Shown: positions 23,156 through 35,330 of the stretch, piece by piece
Numbering within the stretch: position 1 is the stretch's first letter
How the letters are laid out: the number at the start of each line of letters is the position of its first letter
Assembly: GCA_963921195.1 (NCBI GenBank)
Contig: OY992537.1
Location: forward strand, 36,379,410 to 36,443,409
Direction of reading: 5' to 3'
DNA length: 64,000 nucleotides
From: Pegoplata infirma
Lineage: Eukaryota; Arthropoda; Insecta; Diptera; Anthomyiidae
Program-made: the position numbers and the translations under genes
Notes under the pieces: generated by a model
Seen by the model: the letters and a program-made list of their open reading frames with translations, nothing else
What the model was told of the DNA's origin: nothing
The model's database searches: none

Positions 23156-23430
23156 AAAAATCAATTTTGAAAATTTGTTCAACAAAGGAACTGTCATTAA
23201 AATTTGTTTACCAATTCCACATTTGCTTATTCTTAAGAGTGCAAAAGACGAAAAACATACGGATTAAAAAACTATGGATAGACGATTTGAAATCAAGAGC
23301 TGATATTTATTAATATTTTGGCAACAACGCAAGATTATAAATAATGAAGCCCAAAAAAGTACTTACTTAGTTTTTTTTGTTACTTTATTATTTTATATAA
23401 TTTCATAACTTTACATTATTTTTTATTAAT

Positions 23431-23455
23431 CTTAATTTCATTCTTTTCTTTTTAG
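23431..23455 (+). other. Splice acceptor of the dachsous exon
   Basis: A CTTAAT branch-point-like sequence is followed by a long pyrimidine run ending in TTTTTAG (AG at 23454-23455). It is the best acceptor upstream of the open reading frame and lies in the dachsous orientation. Confidence 0.7.
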
Positions 23456-23712
23456 ATTTTTGTAACAACACAATAAATATGATTGATAACACCACCTAAA
23501 CTATTTTCAACAATCAGCAACACAATGAATCATATACTAGAACTACATGTAAAAAGGGTTTAATTGCAGATTTTTCCATAGACCCATAAAAACTTTTTAA
23601 GTAGCTTCACTGCTCTTTAACAAAAGAGTAAAAGCTACTTAAGATCCAGTTGAACAAAAAAAAAGAAACTCGAATTTTTATTTAAATAATACCGAACTCT
23701 ATAAATAATAAA
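23456..23712 (+). other. ds: 5' UTR part of the dachsous coding exon
   Basis: Non-coding stretch between a strong splice acceptor and the first ATG. The upstream exon(s), and so the promoter, are not recognisable here and probably lie before the window. If translation starts at 23824 or 23860, the leader is correspondingly longer. Confidence 0.65.
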
Positions 23713-25629
23713 ATGGCAAATTTTAAATTGCCATTAAAAACGACTGATATTATAATAATAAATTTTAAGGCCAAAACAAAAACAAATACATTAACAGCAT
23801 TGAAAAAACAAACAGAATATACCATGAATCATAGATATCGGAGAAGATCAGAATTACAAATGTTAACTGCAAGTAAAACTCTTTACCACAGTCATTGGTC
23901 TTGGCCATTAATAGTATTTTTAGGTCTGTTATTACATGCGGTAACAATAGCAAATGCTGAATTGGTACGAGAATTGGATGTATCAGAAGGTGTTCCTGTG
24001 GGCCATCAAATAGGTTATATTGGTGAACAACTGCCGGGTGTTGACAGTGGACCACCATATTTAATTGTACCCGTACCGGGTAGTGGTGTTGATACTGATT
24101 TAGCTATTGATCCTACAACGGGTGAAATAAGAACAAAAATACGTTTAGATCGTGAAACAAGAGCTTCCTATAGTTTGGTAGCCATACCCATAAGTGGTGA
24201 AAATGTGCGTGTTCTAATACGAGTTCATGATGAAAACGATAATGCTCCTACTTTTCCGACGGCGGTTATGAATATTGAATTTCCCGAAAACACTCCGCGT
24301 GATGTTAAAAGGACGTTAAATCCGGCGCGTGATTTAGATCTCGGTCGTTTTAATACACAACGTTATAATATTGTATCGGGTAATACAAATAATGCATTTC
24401 GTTTATCATCACATCGCGAACGTGACGGTGTTTTATATTTGGACTTACAAATTAATGGATTTTTGGATCGTGAAACAACACCATTCTATAGCTTGGTAAT
24501 AGAAGCTTTAGATGGTGGTAGTCCACCTTTAAGAGGACAAATGACAGTTAATATAACTATACAAGATGTAAATGATAATCAGCCGATATTTAATCAAAGT
24601 CGATATTTTGCAACAGTAGCCGAAAATGCTACAGTCGATACTATGGTTATACAAGTATATGCTACCGATGCGGATGCAGAAGAAAACGGTTATGTAGAAT
24701 ATTCCATAAATCGGCGACAAAGTGATAAAGAACAAATGTTTCGTATTGATTCAAAGACGGGATTAATAACGGTTAATAAACCTTTAGATTTTGAAACAAA
24801 AGAATTACATGAATTGGTGGTGGTAGCCAGAGATCATGGTGAAACTCCCTTGGAAACTACAGCTTTTGTTACTATACGTGTTACGGATGTCAATGATAAT
24901 CAACCCACTATAAATGTTATATTTCTAAGTGATGATGCTACACCAAAAATATCAGAATCTGCTGAACCCGGAGAATTTGTTGCCAGAATTTCTGTTCACG
25001 ATCCCGATTCAAAAACAGAATATTCTAATGTTAATGTGACGCTAAATGGAGGAGATGGACATTTTGGTTTAACTACCAGAGATAATATAATATATTTGGT
25101 TATTGTCAACATGACTTTAGATCGGGAATTGACAGCAAATTATACTTTGTCGGTGGTAGCCACAGATAATGGTACACCTCCTTTGCATGCTTCTAAGACC
25201 ATACACTTACGTGTCACCGATATCAATGATAATGCACCAGAATTTGAACGTTCCGTTTATCAAGCTAATGTTATGGAAATATCTGATCCTGGTACTTCAG
25301 TATTACAAGTTTATGCTTACGATCGTGATGAAGGCAACAATTCGGCTGTCACCTATAGTCTTTTGGATACTCCTGATTCTCATTCACAATGGTTTAAAAT
25401 TGATGCTTATACGGGTTTGATAACAACGCGTACTCATATTGATTGTGAAACTGAACCAGTGCCGCAATTAACGGTATTGGCTCATGATAATGGCCATCCA
25501 CCGTTATCATCAACAGCTACTGTTTTGGTCACCATACACGATGTCAATGATAATGAACCGATATTTGATCAAACTTATTATAATATAACTGTAGCAGAAA
25601 ATGAGGCAAAAGGAAGGTGTATTTTAAAG
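23713..25629 (+). CDS. ds: Dachsous, first coding exon (signal peptide, EC1-EC5, start of EC6)
   Basis: Partial CDS of Dachsous, a giant atypical cadherin that binds Fat between neighbouring cells and controls planar polarity and Hippo-dependent growth. Numbered from the ATG at 23713, a hydrophobic signal stretch spans residues 65-82 (likely cleavage after ANA). Five cadherin repeats follow, each closed by a calcium-binding DxNDNxP-type motif: residues 173-179, 285-291, 393-398, 503-509 and 610-616; EC6 begins at about 619. Conserved DRE/DFE/DCE motifs and several N-glycosylation sequons (NIT, NAT, NVT, NYT) are visible. I recognise the sequence as Dachsous from close similarity to the fly protein as I know it; this was not searched. 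Codon 639 (AAG) is followed directly by GTGCGT, a donor, so the exon ends in phase 0 and the in-frame TAA after it is intronic. Start is uncertain: in-frame ATGs lie at 23713 (AAAATGG context), 23824 and 23860; the last gives the most ordinary signal peptide. Confidence 0.95.
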
Positions 25630-25635
25630 GTGCGT
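25630..25635 (+). other. Splice donor of the dachsous exon
   Basis: AAAG|GTGCGT at the exact point where homology to Dachsous (...CILK) stops. Reading continues only two codons to a TAA, which supports splicing here. Confidence 0.8.
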
Positions 25636-25863
25636 TAAAATTGTAATGCATATTATATTGTCTGAAAATATATAAAATCCTCCCTGAAAAGTTGACAAAA
25701 ACTTGGATACTTTTAAAAAATTTGGAAAATTGTATATCAAACTAGGTTAGCACCTGCGTTTAAAGATTTTCTTACAATAATAACTAAATTTTAGAGTATC
25801 ATTTTTAGTATTAACATGCAATTCATTAAAACTTTAAATTTGTCTGTACTCATATGTTTGTGT

Positions 25864-25876
25864 CTTAAGTCTTTTG
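25864..25876 (+). other. CTTAAGTCTTTTG motif, site 2
   Basis: About 235 bp downstream of the dachsous donor; context GTTTGTGT-motif-TTTTT. Confidence 0.5.
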
Positions 25877-26686
25877 TTTTTCATTTTACTTATACAACAA
25901 AATCATAAAAATACAGTTAGTTTCTTTTGATACCTTTTTTGTTTAAGTTCTTCAGTTAATGTTTTAGTAAAAATTCAAAACATAATATTTTTTTTTCTTA
26001 CCAAATTAAAAAAAAACATATCCTTAGGTTATTTTTAACACATTCATTGAATCTTCACTTCAGTAGAGCTTGTATTTCTTTGAAATAATAAATAAAAAAT
26101 AGATATTGAAACTTAACACCTTGAACTCAGAAAGATGAATTGTATAATAAAAAAATAATAAAGCTTTTTTATATTTTTTTTCTTCAGAAAAATATAAAAA
26201 AAGTTAATTACGAAGCTTTCTAATATTAATTTTTGTTATAAAAAAAGTTTTATTACTCATTTAAAGAAATTATTACTCACTCAAAAAAGTTGTTGGGCAT
26301 TTAGGATTTTAAGGTAAATTTTTAATTATAATTTGAAATGATTGCCCTGTGTGAAGGTGAAAAAGATACCTGGAGAGGAGGCAAATGTATGCCCGACCGG
26401 TCTTTTTCGACCACAAATATTTTTGAACTCCAACATTTTCATAAAACATATTTACCCTCTATCTTTAACCCTTAAGGCGTTCCCTACATATTTTTTTTTT
26501 ATTTTTAGTAGACGCTACAACTCTCCCAGGGGCACCCCTTTTAAAGTCAAATATATGACCGCCCTTAAAAAATGTTTCACCTCAACATCTTCTTAGAGCA
26601 TATTAACCCATAAAAATTAACCAATAATTTTGTAATTCCGTGTGTAACGCATCAAAATTTTGGTCTAAGACCCCAAAAGTATGTAT

Positions 26687-28596
26687 GGGGCATTCCATGT
26701 CAAATCGGACACTTAGAAAATTTTTTTTTTTAGATTTTCCCAATTTGTTTACAGTTTTTAGTATCCTTCGAAAAAACCTTCGTGGTAAATTTTCAGATTT
26801 TTTTGATGACCCGTTCAAAAGATATCGAATTTTTAAAAATTGGTAGTTTGTTCCTTTACTCAAACTTCTTTTACTCATAACTTCTTCAATAATTGTCCAA
26901 ATTTCAAATTTTTTTTTCAAAATTTTTGTTTTTTACGTATTTTTCAAAAAAAAAAAACCCAAAAACTTCTTAAAAGCGCTCTAGTATGCGATTTTTAAGT
27001 TTTAAAATTTAAATTTCATTTTTGAAAATTGTTGTACTCTTTGATTTTTTTTTAATTTTTTTGTGTAAAACTCCTATCGATTCTACAAATTTTTTGCAAA
27101 GGAGGATCGTGGGATAACGATTATTACTTTTTTTTTTAAATTTTTTAAAAAAAATTTATTGTAATTTTACAATCTTAAAATCATACTGCTCTAATGGTGC
27201 GTCATAGAAGGGTCATTTGTAAGACCGACCCCCATTAATTTTTACGTCTTAACATTTCTTTGGAACAAACTAATACCCTATCTCCAATTTTTAAGGGGGC
27301 TCCCACACAAAACGACATTTTTTAAAATTTGTTCTAACCGCTCTAACTGCCCTAATAGAGCCCTTAGAGCAACAAAATGTATGACCGACCCACAATATTT
27401 TTTTAGTCCAAACATTTTTTCTGAACACACCTATCCTCTATCTTTAACTGTTAAGGCGGTCCCCATAACATTTTTTTTATTTTTTGTAAATTTGTTTTAT
27501 TTAATCAGCTTTTACCGGTCCAATGGTGCGCCCGAGAGGGGTCATTAGTGAGACCGACCCCCATTTATTTTTACCCTACAACATTTTTTCAAAATATACA
27601 TATGCCCTATCTCAATTTCCTAAGTAGGCTCCCATACAAAATTACATTTTTATAAAATTTGCTCCATCTGTTATTTGTATGGGAGCCTACTTAGGGAGTG
27701 GAGATAGGGCGTAGGTATGTTTTGAAAAAATGTTGTAGGGTAAAAATAAATGGGGGTCGGTCTGACTAATGACCCCCCTCGGACGCACCATTGGACCGGT
27801 AGGAGCTGATTAAATAAAACAAATTTACAAAAAGTAAAAAAAATTGTATGGGGACCGCCTTAACAGTTAAAGATAGAAGGTAGGTGTGTTCAGAAAAAAT
27901 GTTTGGACTAAAAAAATATTTTGAGTCGGTCATACATTCTGTTGCTCTAAGGGCACTATTAGGGCAGTTAAAGCGGTTGGAGCAAATTTTAAAAAAATGT
28001 CGTTTTGTGTGGGAGCCCCCTTAGAAATTGGAGATAGGGTATTAGTTTGTTCCAAAGAAATGTTAAGACGTAAAAATTAATGGTGGTCGGTCTTATAAAT
28101 GACCCCTCTATGACGCACCATTGGAGCAGTAAAAATGATTTTAAGATTGGAAAATTACAATAAATTTTTTTTAAAAAATTTTAAAAAATAGTAATTTGCC
28201 CACGATCCTCGTGGTCAAAAAATTTGTAGAATCGATAGAAGTTTTACACAAAAAAATTTCAAAAAAATCGGAGAGTACAAACATTTTTAAATATGAGATT
28301 TAAATTTTAAAACTTAAAAATCGCATGCTAGAGCACTTTTAAGAATTTTTTGGGATTTTTTTTTAAAAAGTACGTAAAAAAATAAAAATTATTATTGAAG
28401 AAGTTATGATTAATAGAAGTTTGAGTAAAGGAACAAACTACCAATTTTTAAAAATTCGATATCATTTGAACGGGTGATCAAAAAAATCTGAAAATCTACC
28501 ACGAAGGAGTTTTCGAAGGCTACTAAAAACTGTAAACAATTTGGGAAAATCTAAAAAAAAAATTTTCAAAGTGTCTAATTTGACATGGTATGCCCC
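26687..28596. mobile_element. Long palindromic (foldback) element, copy 2
   Basis: About 1.9 kb, the same element as at 6358-8524 and nearly the same length once the SINE is subtracted there. Ends are GGGGCATTCC / GTATGCCCC. Here the symmetry extends past the ends: both sides run into DINE-like terminal sequence in opposite orientations (left about 26634-26686, right 28597-28694). A degenerate piece of the internal module also precedes it at about 26390-26590. Confidence 0.85.
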
Positions 28597-28865
28597 ATAT
28601 ACACTTTATGGGGTTCCAGACCGATATTTCGATGAGTCACAAACGGAATGACAAACTTATATATACCCTCTATCTCTAAAGTGGAGAGTATAAAAACTGT
28701 ATTTCTTAAGCGAAAAAAATCATAACATATTTATTTGCCCACATTTATCGTGAGGGGAAAGTGTTCCCAAAGCTTCCCGTTGACTGCCGCCTCCAAAAAC
28801 AACGTCCCTGATTTTTTTTTAGATTTTAGAGGGTATTGGAGTTTCGGTACATCCGAACTAAGCGC

Positions 28866-29930
28866 TTAAAATATGCAGCATAAAATGGAAAGTATCCTCT
28901 TAAAATGTGAAAAATTTGCTCTAAAAAGTTTAGTTCTTCTTTAAAACTCAAAATAAAAACTAAAAAAATACAATTTTTTTAAGTTTTATTTAAGAAATTT
29001 CTAATACAAACCACTATTTTTTCACAAATAAGTACTTTCCAAACAATTTTTAAACAAAAATCGATTTCAAAACTAAACAAAAAAAACGAATTTTTTTACC
29101 CAATTAAAAAAGTTCCTCACAATTTTTTTACCGAAATATTTTTACTTTTTTTACCAATATATAAAATATTTAATGTTTTTCTATCAAAACATGAAGTTTT
29201 CCATAAAATATGCGCACAAAATACTTACATATGCCCTAAAATTAATTTTTTTATGCCTTAATATGTTCATTAAACTAAAATATGCAATAATATGCTTTCA
29301 AGACCAAAATATGCAAAACTATGCTCTAACAAACCGATGCCAGATTTCTTAAAATGATATGAAACGGATAAATTTCTTACCCATATATCAATACAATGCA
29401 TAGGAAAAAACATGAAATTGCATATTTTTGGTTTCCCTGAATATAACCAAAAAGAGGTCTTTCATGGAAATGCATTTGTTTTCACAGTTAGTCTTAGAAA
29501 ATCATAAACCAAATATCTTTGCGAATCAAAGAATTTGCTTGAAAATGGCATTGATTCGTTAGCGCATATTTTACAGAAAATGCATATTTTGCTAGTTTTT
29601 TTGCTATAAATGCATATTTTTGGGTCATAGTTAGTATACAATTTTAGTTTTTGCTTATTTTGTCCCTTTCTTAAGATTTTTCTGTAAACATCATTAATTT
29701 GCTTGTTGGAAAGGCTTCACAAATTTTTTTTCAAAGTCAAATACTTGTGTGACCGAAATTATTTTTTTCTTTAATATGCTAACAAATCAAAAAATATTTA
29801 AACATGGTTTTCTTAAAATAAGTACATTTTTACACAATTTTTAAAATTTTTAGTGCAAATTTTTGTAGTTTTAATTGCATATTTCAAGATTTTTAGTGCA
29901 TATTTTTGACGCTTAAAACATAGTTTTTTA
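28866..29930. repeat. AAAATATGC / GCATATTTT block in inverted halves
   Basis: The left half (28866-29335) repeatedly has AAAATATGC; the right half (29410-29930) repeatedly has TGCATATTTT, about eleven sites in all. The edges (GCTTAAAATATGCA and TTGACGCTTAAAACAT) are roughly mirrored, so this may be an old foldback element. Confidence 0.5.
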
Positions 29931-29994
29931 GTGAATGAAGGCCCCTGATTATAACGAAAGAATGATACGAAAGTATGCCTTACTCAGCGCTTAA

Positions 29995-30165
29995 AAGACA
30001 CATGATTTCGGTGCATCTTAATAGCGCTCTTTCAGTGCTACCAAATAGTGCTATAAACTCTGAAATCGGACACAGACATCATGTATGAATACAACCCTTG
30101 ATTCCGTTCCAAAAGCTGTTTCTAGTTCAGCAAAATTTCTGTTGTGTATTTATTTCATACATCAA
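29995..30165 (+). repeat. Dispersed repeat with a shared short reading frame, copy 1
   Basis: ATCTTAATAGCGCTCT through GATTCCGTTCCAAAAGCTGT and TTTCTAGTTCAGCAAAATTT. Parallel to 60610-60790, where the translated stretch is also conserved (DSVPKAVSSSAKF against DSIPKAFASSAKI). It may be a fossil of a coding mobile element; the family is not recognised. Confidence 0.45.
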
Positions 30166-30173
30166 GTTCGTTT

Positions 30174-30186
30174 CTTAAGTCTTTTG
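30174..30186 (+). other. CTTAAGTCTTTTG motif, site 3
   Basis: Context GTTCGTTT-motif-TTTG. The match to site 5 extends to 24 bases. Confidence 0.5.
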
Positions 30187-32239
30187 TTTGAAATTTTTAC
30201 CATTAAACATATTTTGCAGTTAAACTTAAAAATCAAAGAAATTATTAAACCAAAAATTCCTCAAAAAATATGAAAGCTTTCTTTTTTTAACAAAACAAAA
30301 ATTCGTTTTAAAGAATTAAAAGCAAATTAAAGTTTTTTTGTCTGTGATGCTGGTAGATTCCTATAATTTCTTTAATCATAACCTACATTAGCTTTAGCAT
30401 TAAAATCCGAATATAAAAACAAAATCTACAATAATATTATATTGTTTGGTTTTAAATTTGTTGGTTATTTTTCTGATTGATATACCAAAAAAAAAAAAAA
30501 AATTATAAAAAATTATATATATAAAATTAAAAACTCATATAGACAGCGGAAGCCCCATCACCATGAGACCAATTATATATAAAAATGAATTTGTTGAAAT
30601 ATACATTCAAGCAAAGACACAAAACAACTGGAAAAAAAACTTCTCAAAAAAAAGTAATTTGAACTCATATTAAATTAAAGTAAAATATAAAAAACTTGAA
30701 TTGTAAAAAACACAAAAAAAAACTCAAACCCATAATAAGTTATAAAAACCAAATCAAGCAAACGAACAATAATAATACAAGAATTATTTTTTTGTTCTTC
30801 ATTTTTTTTTTCAAATAGCCTTAAACAAACCTTAACAGAACTTTTTAAAGTAGGTAGAAATGAAGAAATACTTATATTTTTGTTTGTCTGTAGACAATAA
30901 AAAATTGAGTTTTTATTTTTTAACCATGCCATTGCAATTATCCCCATTTCAAATGCCATTCGCAGCTGCCCCAAAGGGTAATTTGCTCCCCCATTTGAAA
31001 ATTTCTTATAATGTTTGGTTTTTAGTTTTTTTTTTTCTTCAGTTGCTGCTTCATCAACATCTACTGTAAGACGTCACATTAAGTATCACAAGAAAAAAAA
31101 CAATATTTGCTTCTCTTTTTTTTCTGGGCTTATAAAAATATTTTTTTTTTTTTTTTTGTTCTTAAAATTTGACTGGTTTTTTTTTTTTGAAGAACGACTT
31201 AAATTTGACGTTTTATACTAAGTTTCAACAGTCAACATTTCATTTATTTAGTTGTCCATTTACCATTCCATTCAGCCACCAAAACATACATACATCCATC
31301 CATCCATTCAACCATCTTTTCAAAACATCTAACAATTCAAGATTTTTTTTTTTTTCGTTTTTGTTTATTTTTTTATGCTGTTTTCTTAAAAAAAAAAAAT
31401 CACCAAAAATTTTGTTTTTGGTTGCGAATATGTTTTTGTTTGTAAATCTTCTTTAGTTTCTTTCCAAACTTCTTCTTTTAGAAAGAAAAACTTTAAAAAA
31501 ATAACGAAAATATTTTAGAACAATGCGAAAAAGTTAAAATATGTCTTTTGTTCTCACTCTTTTAAACATTTTTAACATTGTTTTTATTTCTGGTTTTTCT
31601 TTAAAAACTTTTTTTTTGTTAGTACAAAGAAATTTAAAAGAAAATTAATTTGGAGTTATAAGGATTTAAAATTAAAATGATTTAGAAATCCCGATATGTT
31701 TCGTAAACATTTCTACAATGTTATTTCCATAAAGTCTATGATATGCAAAAATTTAAGCTAAGCAACTAAGAAAATTATAGTCGATCAAGACCGGCCAAGA
31801 CCGGCCCTACACCAGTGCTTGCCGAAAAAAAAGCCCACCAGTTCAAATATGGAATTTTTATATGGGGACAAATTTTGAGTCCAAAAATGGTCTGATTATA
31901 AACAGATTTAATTAACATAGGCTACAAGTGTACACTGTACAGTGTACTCCAGGAATCGGGACCCATAGAACTCAGGAACCGAACACAATCCGTTATTTTC
32001 ACGTTCACAACACGAATGTCAAAAAAACTGACAACTAACCATAAGAGCATAAAAAATACAAATGTTTCATTCAGTAAGATGGCACTGTTTAAGAATACAC
32101 CAATACATGCATATTTATATTCATACACCAATACATTGATATGCTCTCTTTCTTCCGACCACTGGTGTCCACGTAAAACATCTGCAAATAAAATTTTAAT
32201 CAAATATCAGGAGTGTGGTTTGTATGGGAACTAAACCAT
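30187..32239. other. Unique-looking intron island
   Basis: Long T runs (31010-31200, 31340-31400) and CATACATCCATC-type simple sequence at 31290. No gene or defined element. Confidence 0.4.
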
Positions 32240-33590
32240 TTACAGATGTTATTCGAAAAAGATCAATTGTAATTCGAAGATTGTAGTTCGAAGATTCCAA
32301 TTGTTATTCGAAGATAGCATTTATAAATCGAAGATTCTGCTTGTTATTCGAAGCTTCGAAAATTACATTTGTAATTCAAAAATTCCATTTGTCATTTGAA
32401 AAAAGATCAATTACAATTCGAAAAAGATCAATTGTAATTCGAAATAGCTCAATTTTTTTTCGAAAAAGATCAATTGTAGTTAAAAGATTCCTATTGTCAT
32501 CCGATAAAGATCAATTGCAATTCGGAAAATATCAATTGTAATTCGACAGAGATCAATTGTAATGCGAAAAAGATCAATTTTAATTTAAAAAAGATCGTTG
32601 TTATTTAAAAAATATCAATTGTAATTTAAACAAGTAAGAGTGTTAAATTCGGCTGTGCCGAATCTTTTATACCCTTCAACATGTAAAAATAAATAAATCA
32701 GGGTGTATTTTTTTGGGAGGGTCTTCGGCGGGGGTAGTGGAGGACACCTCTCCCTCTCGCAAAATGTTTACTAATTTATTTGTTATGCTTTTTGCACTAA
32801 AGCCCTGGTGCCCAAACACTTGTTAAAGATCAACGAAGACACACAAACACAATATGAACGACAACGAAACTAACAACAGAGAGCGTAAAAAACAAAAAAA
32901 AATCTCTTTTTGGGCACCGCTGCACTAAAGTAACACAATTTTATCATTATTTAAATTATTTTTTATATCTACACCCTAAAAAGGGGGGGGCGGGTAAAAA
33001 AAAATAATTTTTTTAGTCCCCTCGCTCCTAGTGCAGTACTCTGAACTTCTTCTTGCATAAATTTGTTTCATTTGTTTAACAAAAATATAAAAGAACACAT
33101 TAAAAAAATTGTGTTTTTCAGAGGTTGGTTTAGTTCCTCAAAGGGAAACTTTTTTCCCACTGCTCCGATTTTGCCCATTTACAAACTTAACCTGCCTAGG
33201 ACCATAATACATATTCGTGCCAAATTTCTGGAGGCTAGCTGTTTTATTTTGAACTGCATCGTGCCATCTACAGACAGACGGACGGACGGACATTCACAGA
33301 ATGTCTTAGAATCGATCATGGCTCAATAATATATATACTTTATGGGGTCCCCGACCGATATTTCGATACGTTACAAATGGAATGACAAAGTGAGTATACC
33401 CCCATACTGTGGTTGGAGGGTATAAAAAGATCAATGGAAATTCATTTGATATTTTTCGAATTGCGATTGGAATCTTCGCATTACTTTTGACTTCTTCGAA
33501 TTACAATTGATCGTTTTTGAATAACAATTGATGTATTTCGAATTACAATTAATCTTTTTCGAATTAAAATAAATCTTTTTTTTGAGGATG
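32240..33590. repeat. Minisatellite of GATCAATTGTAATTCGAAAA units in inverted halves
   Basis: At 32240-32629 units of about 20-24 bp read GATCAATTGTAATTCGAAAA; at 33430-33590 they read in the opposite sense (TTCGAATTACAATTGATC). The DINE-like element 32630-33424 lies between. Units are divergent. Confidence 0.75.
32630..33424 (-). mobile_element. DINE-1-like element inside an inverted minisatellite
   Basis: Left end ACAAGTAAGAGTGTTAAATT with a TTCGGCTGTGCCGAA hairpin and TATACCC; right end GGTTGGAGGGTATAAAA. Core GACAGACGGACGGACGG at 33275-33291. Both termini are well preserved. It separates the two halves of the minisatellite at 32240-32629 and 33425-33590. Confidence 0.8.
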
Positions 33591-33800
33591 TTTGTTCTGG
33601 CTCGAGGTCATTATTATTATTTAAACCATGATATTCTCATAGCATAATTTTCAAGAAAATTATTTTTTTTGTTTTAAATTTATTTATGTTGGTCATTTTT
33701 GCAAGACTTAATCGACGCGTGTTTCGGAATTTGTCAGATTCCATTGTCAAGATTATTTAGCAAAAATACTTAGAACGATTTACTACAAAGTAGCAAACGA
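33580..33800 (+). repeat. GAGGATG dispersed repeat
   Basis: GAGGATGTTTGTTCTGGCTC through CGTGTTTCGGAATTTGTCAG to AGCAAACGAGTCTAATGAC. Same family as at 62150 and 55590. No coding sequence or clear termini. Confidence 0.7.
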
Positions 33801-33839
33801 GTCTAATGACAAATCGTTAAGGCTAGGAATGTTTTGATA

Positions 33840-35330
33840 AAATGTTGGTGTTGAAAAAATATGGGAGGTCGGTCATACATTTAACTCATCTAGGGACAAC
33901 CATGGGACAGTTAGAGCAAATTTTCAATAAATGGCGATTTGTGTGGGTGCTCACTTATGGAGTGGAGAAAGGGGATAGATATTTTCGGAAAAAATGTTTG
34001 GATGGAAACAGTAATGGGGGTCGGTCATATATTTTAGCCCTCTAGGGGGAACCATGAGAGCGCTATGGGCTGATATCTTAAAAAAACTAAATTTAAAATA
34101 AATTAAATGTATGAGAACACATTAAGAGGTGAAGATAGAGGGTAGTAATTTTCTGAGAAAATGTTGGTATTGGAAAATTATTTAAGGTCATACATTTGAC
34201 TCGTCTAGGAGTAACCCTGGGACAGTTAGAGCAGTAGGAGCCAATTTTTTATAAATGGCATTTTGTATGGGAGATAACTTAGGGAGTGGAGAATAGGGGT
34301 AGGTATGTTCGGAAAAAATGTTTGGATAGAAAAATTAATGGGGGTCGGTCATACATGATACCATTCTATGTGGAACCATGTGAGCGCTATGAGCTGATGT
34401 CGTAAAAAAATGTATGAGGACCACCTTATGGGTTGAAGATTATGAGTAGGTACACTCAAAAAAATAAAACTGTAAAGTTAACAATTTTTTTTTTTTTGTT
34501 AACTCGAGTTTACTGGCTTTTTAGCAAAGTTCAATTTACGAAAATACTAGTTTTGAACAAATTTTGAATTAATTTTTTTTGTTGACTTCAAAACTGAGTT
34601 TACGAATTTTTACTAATAATTTTGCTAATTTTTCGTAAAAAAATTGTTAAGTGAAATTTCTTGTGTAGCCTCCTATGCGAATCTCATAAGATCTACTTAA
34701 GCTGATGAAAAAACAGAAAAAATAAACTTACAATTTTTTACAAAATATTTTTTAAATTTTAGTTTACGAAAAGTAACAAAAAGTTTAGCTGAATTCAACT
34801 AATTTTTTTGTTAATATATGTACATAAGTAAAAACGTTACGAAATTTCAGCAAAATTTTTAGTTAAAGTTACATTCATTCTACGAAAAGTTAGCTAAATA
34901 TTTTTAGTTAAATTAACTAAAAATTTAGTAGGCCAAAAATCAGGTGCTTTTTTAGTTAAATTTAACTAAACTTTTTGCTAACTTTACAGTTTTTTTTTTT
35001 TGAGTGTATGTTCTGAGAAAATGTTAGTATTGACAAAATCATCTAGGGGCAATCCTGGAACAGTTATAGAAATGGGGTAGGTATGTTTGAAAAAATTGTT
35101 GGATAGAAAAAGTAATGGGGGTCGTTTATACATTTGACTTGCCTAGGGGCAATCCTGGGGCGACTCTGTAGCAGTAATAGTGGTGGGAGAAAATTTCATA
35201 AAAATGCCATTTTGTATGGTAGCCCCCTATATGAATTAAGATAGTTAGTAGGTTTGTTCAGAAAAAATGTTGGAGTGTAAAACTTAATAGGGGACGTTCC
35301 TGCAATGCAACCCTCTAGCAGCCTTCAAAC
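33840..35330 (+). repeat. Direct array of the foldback building module, interrupted by a TIR element
   Basis: About 150-200-bp degenerate modules repeat head to tail: AAATGTTGG, GGTCGGTCATACAT, CTAGGGG, GGGACAGTTAGAGC, TTTTGTATGGGAG, GAGTGGAGA. These phrases match the arms of the palindromes at 6358 and 26687, but here they run in one orientation only. The array is split by an inserted element at 34453-35006. Confidence 0.7.
34453..35006. mobile_element. CACTCAAAA-ended TIR element in the module array
   Basis: 554 bp, TA on both sides (34451-34452, 35007-35008). Inverted repeats of about 30 bp start CACTCAAAAAAATAAAACTG; the interior is rich in GTTAACT/AGTTAAC variants. Terminal bases match the elements at 18807 and 54433. 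Confidence 0.78.

Noticed and set aside
23765..24735. Open frames antisense to or overlapping the dachsous exon
   Set aside because: Shadows of the cadherin coding sequence; no independent support.
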